NCBI GenBank assembly: GCA_016787125.1
Contig: JAEUVM010000501.1
Span: 1 to 36,012, forward strand
DNA length: 36,012 bases
Direction: 5' to 3'
Source: Chitinophagaceae bacterium
Lineage (GTDB): Bacteria; Bacteroidota; Bacteroidia; Chitinophagales; Chitinophagaceae
Below, piece by piece: positions 7,438 through 15,925 of this stretch; position 1 is the stretch's first letter, and each line of letters begins with the position of its first letter. The position numbers and the translations under genes are program-made. The notes under the pieces were generated by a model. It did no database searches. It was not told the DNA's origin and saw only the letters and a list, made by a program, of their open reading frames with translations.

Positions 7438-8334
7438 TTATTTACCAATAACATAGATCACTGAGCTGCATTTCTTAATATCACCTGTTGCTTTCATATT
7501 TGACCGCAGACCCGTAAAGAAGGAGGAGAAAAGCTTAATGCTGCCACTCCGGTATTTATTGCTCAGCATGGAGATGTAAAAACTATCATACCACATCGGC
7601 AGGTATTTGTAAACACGCATACCATGTTTCTCCGCCAGTTTGGCAACAGATACAGGCGAGAAATGATATAAATGCCTGGGCACATCGTAAGCGGCCCAGT
7701 ATTCCCTGAAAATAGCTGCATCAGCAGATGTATAATTAGGAACCGCAATAAAAAGGCGACCGTTTTCTGACAGCAGTTCTCTGAATCGTTCCATGTACCT
7801 GTTCAGCTCATGCACATGCTCCAGCACATGCCAGAGGGTGATGGCATTAAATCCACCCGCAGGAAGACTATAAAATTCACCAACCGGTAAAAGGGATACA
7901 TTATTCACACTCATTGCGGTGGTACGGGCATCCCCATCAGGCTCCAGCCCCGTTACCTGCCATTCGTGAGCTTTCATTTCTTTTACAAAAGCACCGGTAC
8001 CACTGCCCACATCCAGCAACTGACCCTTTTTTATGCCGGTCATCTTCTCCACCAATCTCCGCTTTCGGCGCAGGGTTCGCTTTCTCACCCATTGATACAG
8101 CCTGTTCACCAGTCCTTTGGAAGTATTCGTATGAGATATGTAGTTTTCAGATTTGTAATAAGGCCCGATACTTTGCTCATCCGGTACATGCTGTGTAAAT
8201 CTTGCTGTACAGTCAGCACACTCCATAATATCGAATACTTCACCGGAAACAGTGTGATCAGCAACTGCCATCACCTTCTTAATCGAAGTACTGCCGCATA
8301 ACGGGCATTGCTTATAGTCAATAAAGGAAGACAT
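7438..8334 (-). CDS. class I SAM-dependent methyltransferase with N-terminal zinc-ribbon-like CxxC pairs
   Basis: The protein has two CxxC pairs near its N-terminus (CPLC and CADC, about 29 residues apart), which probably bind a metal. A Rossmann methyltransferase domain follows, with motif I LLDVGSGTGAFV, an acidic LEPDGD turn and the HVLEHVHELNRYMERF motif. The C-terminal segment (YHFSPVSVAKLAEKHGM) is typical of Methyltransf_23-type sugar or lipid modifying enzymes. I start it at the Met giving MSSFIDYKQCPLC; an in-frame ATG 21 bases upstream (8355) is also possible. It is the last gene of a same-strand run, 44 bases after the HU-domain gene. The substrate is unknown. Confidence 0.85.
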   Translation of the reverse strand: MSSFIDYKQCPLCGSTSIKKVMAVADHTVSGEVFDIMECADCTARFTQHVPDEQSIGPYYKSENYISHTNTSKGLVNRLYQWVRKRTLRRKRRLVEKMTGIKKGQLLDVGSGTGAFVKEMKAHEWQVTGLEPDGDARTTAMSVNNVSLLPVGEFYSLPAGGFNAITLWHVLEHVHELNRYMERFRELLSENGRLFIAVPNYTSADAAIFREYWAAYDVPRHLYHFSPVSVAKLAEKHGMRVYKYLPMWYDSFYISMLSNKYRSGSIKLFSSFFTGLRSNMKATGDIKKCSSVIYVIGK

Positions 8335-8378
8335 CAGGGCGCAAAGTAAACTCAAAAAAAGATACCGGGATAAGGAAA

Positions 8379-9023
8379 CTATTGGAGCACATTATAAGAT
8401 GGTGAGGCAGAAACAGGATTGATCTTTTGCTGGTTGGCAGCAGATGAAGGCTCAACCCCATGCACAGAAAGATGCCATCCGATAAAAACGATTGCAAGCA
8501 AACCAGCCACCAATGCATAAGCCCACCAGTATGATCTTTTTTCATCCGGCTGGTTCAGCAATTCGGTCATTTCCGCAGCAGTTTTCTCATCCTCTCCCAC
8601 CCTCACCATGTGCTCCGCCTTTTGCCGTATCACTTTTTCACCAGCGACCGGTCTCTCATACATTGCAGTATCAGCAGCAGTAAAACGGACATCGCCGCCG
8701 GGTGCTTTTGAGAGAGTGCCAACCTGGTTCCAGTTTACTTCAGCGCCTTCACCCAGTTGTTTTTTAAGATCAAATGCAAAGTCGTTAAAACGGAAAATGG
8801 CCTCCCTGTCTGAAACATTCAAATTTCCAGCCAGCCATTTAAAAAAACCTTTGCCGGGCAATTGACCACCGGGCTGCATGGCAATCGTAAACGAAGGTGG
8901 CAGTATCTTTTTGTTGGGAAAATCAGCTTTCGCCGGGTTCCGCTCCAATAAAAAAGTGCCGATACCCGGCACTGAGATTTCTTTATGTTGCAATAAGTAT
9001 TGGTACAGTTCGCTGAACATCAT
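8379..9023 (-). CDS. CCDC81-type HU domain protein with one transmembrane helix
   Basis: This 214-residue protein opens with ELYQYLLQHKEISVPGIGTF, the hallmark of the prokaryotic CCDC81-like HU fold. A second related region lies at about 60-105 (DREAIFRFNDFAFDLKKQL, WNQVGTLSK). A charged linker follows, then one membrane helix (about 166-188, YWWAYALVAGLLAIVFIGWH) and a short polar tail. Many relatives end in a SPOR peptidoglycan-binding domain, which this one lacks. Its start codon overlaps the stop codon of the barrel gene (TGATG), implying translational coupling. The family's role is not established; envelope or cell-division scaffolding is an inference. Confidence 0.8.
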   Translation of the reverse strand: MMFSELYQYLLQHKEISVPGIGTFLLERNPAKADFPNKKILPPSFTIAMQPGGQLPGKGFFKWLAGNLNVSDREAIFRFNDFAFDLKKQLGEGAEVNWNQVGTLSKAPGGDVRFTAADTAMYERPVAGEKVIRQKAEHMVRVGEDEKTAAEMTELLNQPDEKRSYWWAYALVAGLLAIVFIGWHLSVHGVEPSSAANQQKINPVSASPSYNVLQ

Positions 9024-10735
9024 CAGTTCTTTTGGTCGAACGAAAATACAACTCCGCCGACAAAGTTGAATCCATATACAGGATATTGATTCCAGCGCTG
9101 GTATTCTTTATTAAATACATTGTTGAACTGCGTCCAGAGATTGATGTTTTTGGTGATCCTGAATTCCAAGCCGGCACTCAGGTCAACCGCACCTGCCAGC
9201 CGCTCCGGGGTATTATCCTTTTTGAGATATTGTGCACCACGAAACGCATAGAGGTCAGTTTTGAGCCAGAGGTCTTTGATAATAAGCAACCGCATGGCAG
9301 CTTTCAGTTCAAGCGGCACCAATCCCCAGGCTTTGGCCTGGTCCTGGAATCCGGTAAACTGGTTGAAAGTAAGTCCGGTGATCAGGGAGAATTTCTCGTG
9401 TATATTATAACCAACTTCGGCTCCAAGATTCACCACATTGATGCGGCTTTCATTTACCACCCGGAATGATTTGCCATCGCCTGCTGCACTGGTGTCGTTG
9501 ATAAACAGCGGCTGGTTATTCAGCTTGTTGAAGCCCACTTTGGCTGCATAAGTAAAGTGATTGCCTGCAGATCCTTTGAAGCCCGCAAACCTTTCTTCCA
9601 CCCAGGTATTTTTGAAATTATCAGGCAACCATAGCCAGGGATTTTGTGAAACGAGGTACTGGTACGTGGTTTTCCTGATATAACCTGTCCATCCTGCCTG
9701 GAAAGTAAAGCGACGATCCTCCGTACTGATATCGGCAAGAATGTTGGGAAACATTTTGAACGACTTATTATCCCACGACGGCCTGATACCTATCTGTGCA
9801 TTGATCTTTGATGTTTTGTATAAAACAGAGGGCGATATATAATAAATAGTGTTGTTGAAAGCAGCCTTATTATCCGGCGAAAGGCGGGTGAGATCAAATG
9901 TAAGTCCAAGGTTTACTGTAAACTGTTTGCCGATCGTTTTCTGCAGCGGCAGGTTGAGCACCGTGTTGCTTTCGGAGTTTTTAATATTATCACTGAAAAC
10001 ATCTATCCGCAGTTCCGGGGCATACGACAATCCGAATTCCGTTTTGTTGATATTATGCATGGCCAGCCTTCCGCTGATCGTCTGGTAGTTGCGCTTGATA
10101 GAATCGGTGGCAAACACGAGTGTCTTAGGTTCATAACCGTATTTGTAGGTACGAAACTGGTTCACCCCGACAGATGCATCCCATTGCATGTTATTGCCTG
10201 ATTTAAAATAACCGGCCAGCTTAATATCTGTTTTGGCAAATTTCTGAAACTCCAGTTTCCCATCTGATCCCACATGTTTGGCATAAATATTCAATCCGGC
10301 CGTTTTACCATCACCAAAAGAAATACCAGCCTGTATATAAGGAGTGCGGAGGCTGCCGAAACCAGCTTTTATATAACTGCTGTTGTTGAATTTACCACTG
10401 CTGTCAATGTCAAGCGCCAGTGGTTTTAAAATACCCGGCTGGTAGGCAAACAATAAATTCTGGTTGGGAATATCATAATTCAGTCTCGGCTTGGTGGTAT
10501 CGGCCACAGGCGGAGCGGCATTGAAGTTGATCTTGGCAGCTTCCCGCAATACCGGTTTGAAACTTGATACGATATTCACCCCTCCGCCTTTGGTGGTATC
10601 TTTTTGTGCCTGTACAAGAGTGAAGGCCAATAAACCCAACCCGGTAAGTATTAACCTGGAAACGCCACTGTTTTTTATCATACTGTCCATTTCGTTTATA
10701 GCTGTTTTTCTGCCTGTCTTTAATTTGTTGATCAT
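9023..10735 (-). CDS. outer membrane beta-barrel protein (TonB-receptor-like, no plug) of a TPR-barrel-HU operon
   Basis: This 570-residue protein has a hydrophobic signal segment (about 29-43, LILTGLGLLAFTLVQAQ) after a long basic N-terminus. A later Met (residue 16 or 19) may therefore be the real start, although the first ATG overlaps the upstream stop as ATGA. The mature part begins with a periplasmic stretch (VNIVSSFKPVLREAAKINF). It then consists of alternating beta strands to the end, closing with a TonB-receptor-like barrel tail (NLWTQFNNVFNKEYQRWNQYPVYGFNFVGGVVFSF). I see no clear plug domain. It is located between the TPR and HU genes with coupled starts on both sides, so the three products probably act together at the envelope. 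Confidence 0.82.
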   Translation of the reverse strand: MINKLKTGRKTAINEMDSMIKNSGVSRLILTGLGLLAFTLVQAQKDTTKGGGVNIVSSFKPVLREAAKINFNAAPPVADTTKPRLNYDIPNQNLLFAYQPGILKPLALDIDSSGKFNNSSYIKAGFGSLRTPYIQAGISFGDGKTAGLNIYAKHVGSDGKLEFQKFAKTDIKLAGYFKSGNNMQWDASVGVNQFRTYKYGYEPKTLVFATDSIKRNYQTISGRLAMHNINKTEFGLSYAPELRIDVFSDNIKNSESNTVLNLPLQKTIGKQFTVNLGLTFDLTRLSPDNKAAFNNTIYYISPSVLYKTSKINAQIGIRPSWDNKSFKMFPNILADISTEDRRFTFQAGWTGYIRKTTYQYLVSQNPWLWLPDNFKNTWVEERFAGFKGSAGNHFTYAAKVGFNKLNNQPLFINDTSAAGDGKSFRVVNESRINVVNLGAEVGYNIHEKFSLITGLTFNQFTGFQDQAKAWGLVPLELKAAMRLLIIKDLWLKTDLYAFRGAQYLKKDNTPERLAGAVDLSAGLEFRITKNINLWTQFNNVFNKEYQRWNQYPVYGFNFVGGVVFSFDQKN

Positions 10736-13700
10736 CCGCCAATCTTACCTGTCCGGCCTTCCTCATCAGTTACATCATTCAGTTTTGCCTGTGCCTCACT
10801 TTTCAGTTCAGGGTCAACTGTATTATCCACCACACTCTGGAAAGTGGCCTTGGCATTGAAGTAATCTTTTTGTTTGAAATAAATATCACCAAGAAGGATG
10901 TAAGCTTTTGTTATCCAGTAATCATAAGAGCCCGATTTGTTGATAGTTTCAAAGGCGGCTTTTTCTGCATCGGCCAGTTTGTTCAGTTGCATCCAGCAGC
11001 TGGCGATCTCATAGCGGGCTTCCGCTGCAAGTGCGGCCTTGTTTAGCTGTACTACCGATTTAAAACTGGCGATGGCCTGGTCGTACTGGCGGTTTACCTG
11101 GTAAGATTTGGCAATGGCCATATTTGCCAGTGTCTTATCATCATTGCTGCTTCCTTTGGCCGCCGTAAGCTCTTTTGCATTTTCCAATGCTTCTGTCCAT
11201 TTCTGCTGCTGGTACTGGCTCCGCAGCAGGCCCCGCATGGCTTCCAGTTTATTTTCCTGGCTGGATGTGATTTGTTTCAACTGCGCAAAATAAGTTTCAG
11301 CATCTGCATATTTCTTCAGTTCAAAGAAACTGATCCGGGCAGCAGTAAGGATAGCTCTTTCTGCATATTGATTAGGTGCGTTTTCGGCCACCATGCTGTA
11401 ACCTGTAAGTGCATTGGCCCAGTCTTTCTTAGCATTATATATTTCTGCCCGGTTGAAATTGGCATCAAGTACATGTGCACCATTCGGGAACTTCTGGATA
11501 TAACTGTTAAATGCGTTCAGCGCTCCATTCATATTCTGATCATCGTACAGTTTCTCGGCTGCATAATAGGTAAGAGAATCTTCGGTATCCACGCTGAGCG
11601 GACGGCCCGCCTGCCGCATGAAGTCGGCATATTCTTCAGGCTTGCCATCTTCGAGGTAAATGGTTTTTATATTATCCAGTGCATCTTCCGCCTCTGGTGA
11701 ACTGGCATACTCGTTTACCAGTAATTTAAATTCCTTTAATGCTTCTGCGTTATTGTCAATGTTGTAATAAGCGGTTCCGAGTTTCAGGTGTGCCTGCGGT
11801 ATCAGGCTTGTGTTGCCGCTGGATTTGACAATATTATTCAGATAAGGGATAGATTCACGAAATCGTTCATCAGCCAGGTAGGTGTTGGCAATTTCCATAT
11901 TAGCATCGGTAACCAGTGAAGAAGAAGGAAACTTCCTGATCATGGTATTCATCAGGGATATCTTCTCCGAAGAACTCTTCACGCCTGCCAGCATCGCATT
12001 TTGGAAAGTGGCATAATCTTCTGCCGGCCAGGAAAGTTTTATCACATTATCATACATCCCTTTGGCCTTTGCATAATCCTTCTGCATATAATAGCAATCA
12101 GCGGTGCGGATATATACATCCTGGGTGAAGGGATCTGAGTTCAATGCAGGGTTTTTAGCCAATGGTTCAAAATACTTCAGCGCCACCGGGTAGTTTTCCT
12201 TGCGGAGGTAAGCATAGCCAAGATTATAACGGCCATTATTCCTGTTGGCCTCTCCGTTGGCCGGAGAGCCGGCATCTTCATAAGCATGATAATACCGGAT
12301 AGCCTCATCCAGTTTTTTGCTGCGGTAGGCCAATTCTCCCTTCCAGAAATTCAGGAATGGTTTTACAGAACCATTATTGGGATCATTTAGTGCTTTATCA
12401 AGTAAGGCATCGGCTTCGGCCAGCTGACCATCGTTGATCATTTCGGTAGCCCGGCCGTACAATATTTTGGGATAAAGCCGTTTCGCATTATCAGAAGGCT
12501 TGTCAAGGCTCTCCAGCAATGCCTGTGCATCTTTAAAGTTGTTGGTGTTTGACAATACATCCACCAGCAATTCTTTTGCTTCCCGGTTGTAAGTTGAATT
12601 AGGATAATCAGCCACAAAAGAACTGAGTCCGTTCAGGGCTTCGTCCTGGTAACCCAGTTCATATGAAAGCTTGGCATACTGGTATTTGGAAATTTCTTTT
12701 TGCTCCAGGTTAGAACTGTTAGAAGAGCAAAACAGGAAGGCGTTCCTTGCGTTTGACTTCTGACCGGTTTTCAGGTAAGCATCGCCCAGCAGGTACATGG
12801 CATGCTGGCTGAGAGAATCGTCTTTACCGCTAAGTTGCTTGAAACCATCAATCGCCTTATTGAGTTGTTTTGCCTGGTAATAGCAATAAGAAAGTTCATA
12901 CAGGTCTTCCCGGCGAACCTTCTTAGAGCGGCTCACATAATCTTCGAGGTAAGGAAGGGCCTTGGCATATTCCCTTTTCTCAAAATAAGCATGACCGAGC
13001 ATTTGTTTCAGTTCCAGGTCGTAATACTGGGAACTGCTGCCGGTTTGTAATTTATTCTGGATATAGGTAATGGCTTCATCCTTCTTACCCTGTGCATAGT
13101 AAATCTGGGCGATATAAAATGGCACCACGGTTCCGTAGCTTTTCTCATTCTCCACCACTTTGAAACTTTCCAGTGCAGATCTATACTCTTTATCACGAAA
13201 AGCGAGAAACCCGTAATAATAATTGGCATCAACGTAATTGGGGTCATCCTTTATGCTCCGGATGCTGTTAAAAAGCGGTTTGGCTTCTGCAAAACGCTGC
13301 AGGGTGAAATAAGCGTAGCCCTGGTGAAATTTCATATCAGATATTTCCCGGTTGCTCAGGTTAGCGATCTCTGCCTGTTCATACCGGGTGGCAGCATCCG
13401 CCAGTCTTTGCTGCCTGAAATAATACTCAGCAAGATGGTAATTCATCATTTGTACCCTTGCGGTATTCTTTTCGAGGTCAATATACTCCTGTGCTTCTTC
13501 TTCAGCCCTGTCTTCATTTTGTTTCAACGCACAGACAGTGGTATAATAATTTATTTCCTGAACTGAAACAGGAGTATTGGCTTTGTCTGTCTCTTTTACC
13601 GAAGACTTCAGTTCCCTGAACAGCGGGTAGGCCAGGCTGTACTGCTCTTTCTGGAAATATTCTTTGGCTTCTTTGAAAGTTGCTGCGGGATCTGTGTTGT

Positions 13701-13770
13701 AAGCGGTTTGCTGGGCAAATGAACTGATACTAAGGGAAACTGCTATTGCTAACAAACTTTGATTCTTCAT
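10732..13770 (-). CDS. large secreted tetratricopeptide-repeat protein
   Basis: From the ATG at 13770 the protein has 1012 residues and starts with a typical signal peptide (MKNQSLLAIAVSLSISSFAQ). The open frame extends 24 codons upstream, but that extension has no signal character. The whole mature protein is built of TPR-like helical hairpins (repeated A..Y..A...F..... patterns with Tyr/Gly pairs such as FHQGYAYFTLQRFAEA and YELSYCYYQAKQLNKA). It is probably a periplasmic or surface scaffold that binds partner proteins. Its stop overlaps the barrel gene start by 4 bases (ATGA), making it the first gene of a coupled operon. The specific function is unknown. Confidence 0.88.
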   Translation of the reverse strand: MKNQSLLAIAVSLSISSFAQQTAYNTDPAATFKEAKEYFQKEQYSLAYPLFRELKSSVKETDKANTPVSVQEINYYTTVCALKQNEDRAEEEAQEYIDLEKNTARVQMMNYHLAEYYFRQQRLADAATRYEQAEIANLSNREISDMKFHQGYAYFTLQRFAEAKPLFNSIRSIKDDPNYVDANYYYGFLAFRDKEYRSALESFKVVENEKSYGTVVPFYIAQIYYAQGKKDEAITYIQNKLQTGSSSQYYDLELKQMLGHAYFEKREYAKALPYLEDYVSRSKKVRREDLYELSYCYYQAKQLNKAIDGFKQLSGKDDSLSQHAMYLLGDAYLKTGQKSNARNAFLFCSSNSSNLEQKEISKYQYAKLSYELGYQDEALNGLSSFVADYPNSTYNREAKELLVDVLSNTNNFKDAQALLESLDKPSDNAKRLYPKILYGRATEMINDGQLAEADALLDKALNDPNNGSVKPFLNFWKGELAYRSKKLDEAIRYYHAYEDAGSPANGEANRNNGRYNLGYAYLRKENYPVALKYFEPLAKNPALNSDPFTQDVYIRTADCYYMQKDYAKAKGMYDNVIKLSWPAEDYATFQNAMLAGVKSSSEKISLMNTMIRKFPSSSLVTDANMEIANTYLADERFRESIPYLNNIVKSSGNTSLIPQAHLKLGTAYYNIDNNAEALKEFKLLVNEYASSPEAEDALDNIKTIYLEDGKPEEYADFMRQAGRPLSVDTEDSLTYYAAEKLYDDQNMNGALNAFNSYIQKFPNGAHVLDANFNRAEIYNAKKDWANALTGYSMVAENAPNQYAERAILTAARISFFELKKYADAETYFAQLKQITSSQENKLEAMRGLLRSQYQQQKWTEALENAKELTAAKGSSNDDKTLANMAIAKSYQVNRQYDQAIASFKSVVQLNKAALAAEARYEIASCWMQLNKLADAEKAAFETINKSGSYDYWITKAYILLGDIYFKQKDYFNAKATFQSVVDNTVDPELKSEAQAKLNDVTDEEGRTGKIGG

Positions 13771-13955
13771 GTTGGGATGTCCTTTATCCGGTTGGCAATC
13801 CGCCTGTTGACGGCATGCTGGGTAAACGTTGCGAATATTCAAATTATTTCAGGCAAACCCAAACATCATTCCAAACAGGTGTGGATAAGTAAGTCTTCTT
13901 AAATTGTTTAACATTTTGTTGGTTGTTTCTGAGCCGGTATGCCTGTAAAATGCAG

Positions 13956-13986
13956 TTGAACTGAAATGAAATTATAGTTAGTTTCG
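13956..13986 (+). promoter_or_regulatory. candidate promoter of the thioesterase gene
   Basis: TTG at 13956-13958 is followed after 20 bases by TAGTTTCG at 13979-13986 (TAnnTTCG type). The ATG at 13990 lies only 3 bases downstream, so the transcript would be leaderless or nearly so. Confidence 0.4.
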
Positions 13987-13989
13987 GCC

Positions 13990-14400
13990 ATGTTTATAAC
14001 TGAAACGCAAGTACGGGTACGATATGCCGAAACCGACCAGATGGGTGTGGTATATCACAGTAATTATTTTCCCTATTTCGAATCGGCCCGGGCCGAATCT
14101 ATCAGGCAACTGGGGTTTACCTATGCAGATATGGAGCGGATGGGTGTTATCATGCCGGTGATCGAAGTACAATGCCGCTATCTTCGTCCGGCGCTGTACG
14201 ACGACCTGCTGACGGTAAAAACCACATTGAAAGAGTTGCCGGTACATCATAAGATCGAATTTCATCACGACGTTATTAATGAAAAACAGGAATTGCTCGC
14301 CACCGGCCGTATCATCCTTTATTTTATGGAAGCAAAAACTATGAAACGGACCACCATGCCGCCCGAATTACTGGAAAAGCTTCAGCCATATTTTACTTAA
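13990..14400 (+). CDS. acyl-CoA thioesterase, YbgC/FadM 4HBT hotdog family
   Basis: This 136-residue single hotdog-domain protein has the family signature VRYAETDQMGVVYHSNYFPYFESAR near the N-terminus. The Asp of ETDQMG is the usual catalytic residue, and His/Asn in VYHSNY complete the pocket. The C-terminal half carries the strand pattern KIEFHHDVINEKQELLATGRIILYFM. It hydrolyses acyl-CoA thioesters; the chain length preferred cannot be told from sequence. The M50 protease gene starts 9 bases after its stop, so they are probably co-transcribed. A -7 box immediately precedes its start codon. Confidence 0.92.
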   Translation: MFITETQVRVRYAETDQMGVVYHSNYFPYFESARAESIRQLGFTYADMERMGVIMPVIEVQCRYLRPALYDDLLTVKTTLKELPVHHKIEFHHDVINEKQELLATGRIILYFMEAKTMKRTTMPPELLEKLQPYFT

Positions 14401-14409
14401 TTTTAATTG

Positions 14410-15450
14410 ATGGACAATCATACTGCGCCAGGCCATGAAGACAAGCCGCTTTCCCAAAGTGAGAGTGAGCAGGATACCGGTGAAGCAATAGCGGTAACTG
14501 TACCTGTACCGCCGAAATACTACAAGCAGACTGAACCCGCCAGTATCTGGTTTCGCTCATTCCTGAGCCTCGCTGCTTACCTGGTACTTGGTTACTATAT
14601 TTTTCCTGATTACAGGGTGCTGCTGCTTATTACGGTAATAGTAATGATACATGAACTGGGGCACTTTATTGCAATGAAAGCTTTCCGGTACAAAGACCTT
14701 GGTATTTTTTTCATACCCCTGCTTGGCGCCTATGTTTCCGGTACAAAGAGGGAAGTTTCACAGCGGCAATCCGCAGTTATCCTGCTGGCGGGGCCTTTAC
14801 CGGGCATCATCATTGGTTGTGTTTTTTACCAATGGTTTCTTTCCGATCCGTTTACTTTTGTTTGGGGCCTGCCGACCCTGCTCATCGCAAAAGCATTTAT
14901 TTTCCTGAACCTTATCAACCTCTTCCCGGTTTATCCGCTGGATGGTGGTCAGTTACTCAACAGGGTTTTCCTGGATGAAGAAAGCTGGCTGAGCCGCATT
15001 TTTATTTTTCTTTCAATTGGCGCCCTTATCTGGGTGGCATTGTTTGCCTTTTCCAGGCCTTCCTATCCGCTGCTGCTGTTCCCGGCCATGATGATCATGC
15101 GGCTATTTGGCGACAAGCGGATGAACAACCTGGAAAAAAGAATTGAGGCCGAAGGCATCAATACAGATTGTGAATATGATGACCTGCCGGATGAAGACTA
15201 CTGGAAGATCAGGAATATTATCATTGAAGAACATCCGGCATTCAGGGATGTGCCCCCCTCTCCTCCTTACGAGTACCACGAAAAAGAAGAGCGGATCATG
15301 ACAACCGTTCAGGGATTGCTGCACAGGCACCTGCTGCAAGATGTATCTGTAGCAGGGAAAATTCTCATATTGATTATCTGGGCAGCAGGCATCGCCTCGC
15401 CCTGGCTGGTGAATATGGACCTTGATTTTCTGACCAGGCTTGGACGCTAA
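14410..15450 (+). CDS. M50-family (site-2 protease-like) intramembrane zinc peptidase
   Basis: This 346-residue polytopic membrane protein has HELGH (H81, E82, H85) in the first part of a hydrophobic core and a second metal-ligand motif NLFPVYPLDGGQ (D178). Both are typical of site-2-protease-like M50 enzymes. The first 45 residues are polar and probably cytoplasmic. A charged insert of about 90 residues (DDLPDEDYWKIRN to HEKEERIMT) precedes a final membrane helix. I chose the ATG at 14410; a TTG directly before it is in frame but less likely. Its substrate is unknown; family members cut membrane-spanning regulators. Its end overlaps the convergent DUF6526-like gene by 4 bases. Confidence 0.88.
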   Translation: MDNHTAPGHEDKPLSQSESEQDTGEAIAVTVPVPPKYYKQTEPASIWFRSFLSLAAYLVLGYYIFPDYRVLLLITVIVMIHELGHFIAMKAFRYKDLGIFFIPLLGAYVSGTKREVSQRQSAVILLAGPLPGIIIGCVFYQWFLSDPFTFVWGLPTLLIAKAFIFLNLINLFPVYPLDGGQLLNRVFLDEESWLSRIFIFLSIGALIWVALFAFSRPSYPLLLFPAMMIMRLFGDKRMNNLEKRIEAEGINTDCEYDDLPDEDYWKIRNIIIEEHPAFRDVPPSPPYEYHEKEERIMTTVQGLLHRHLLQDVSVAGKILILIIWAAGIASPWLVNMDLDFLTRLGR

Positions 15451-15878
15451 ACGCGGTGATAGTCAGCCCGCCAGTTTTTCACCGCCAGTTTGATATCCTT
15501 TGGCGACATTTTCTCGTCAACTGCTTTTTTAGCAAGCGCCGGAAATTCTTCATCGCTTGCAAAACGCAATGCTATGATCTGGCCGAGGCGTAGTTGTTTA
15601 TCCAATGGTTTGCCGGTAAGAACAAAGTGGCGGAAATTTTCCTCTGCACGGATGGCCCTGTCTTGTGCCTTCAGCGCAAAAGAACGGGCATACCAGAATA
15701 TGAGCAGGAATACAAGGAATACCACCACCAGTAATGCGGCTGAGTAATGATTTCCTGCACCATGATTATTCAGCAGGTTAATGATACTGCCGATAAGGCC
15801 GGTAAGTATCAGTAAAAAAGCAACACCATGGTATAGCGGAACGAAGCGAACGTGGTTCTTAACATTTTGGTCGGCCAT
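15447..15878 (-). CDS. DUF6526-like small membrane protein
   Basis: This 143-residue protein begins with a polar segment (DQNVKNHVRFVPLYH). Two membrane helices follow at about 18-36 (VAFLLILTGLIGSIINLL) and 44-64 (SAALLVVVFLVFLLIFWYARS). The rest is a charged helical cytoplasmic tail ending in DIKLAVKNWRADYHRV. The N-terminal pattern and length match the Bacteroidota-restricted family DUF6526 as I remember it; no function is known. It overlaps the end of the M50 gene by 4 bases on the opposite strand. Confidence 0.7.
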   Translation of the reverse strand: MADQNVKNHVRFVPLYHGVAFLLILTGLIGSIINLLNNHGAGNHYSAALLVVVFLVFLLIFWYARSFALKAQDRAIRAEENFRHFVLTGKPLDKQLRLGQIIALRFASDEEFPALAKKAVDEKMSPKDIKLAVKNWRADYHRV

Positions 15879-15925
15879 GTTGATTTGGTTTTATACCTGA
15901 AAATAAGCTTTTCGGCAGAATCAGA

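Noticed and set aside
13771-13842. 24-codon N-terminal extension of the TPR protein
   Set aside because: The extension contains no signal-like residues and places the real signal peptide internally; the ATG at 13770 fits a secreted protein better.
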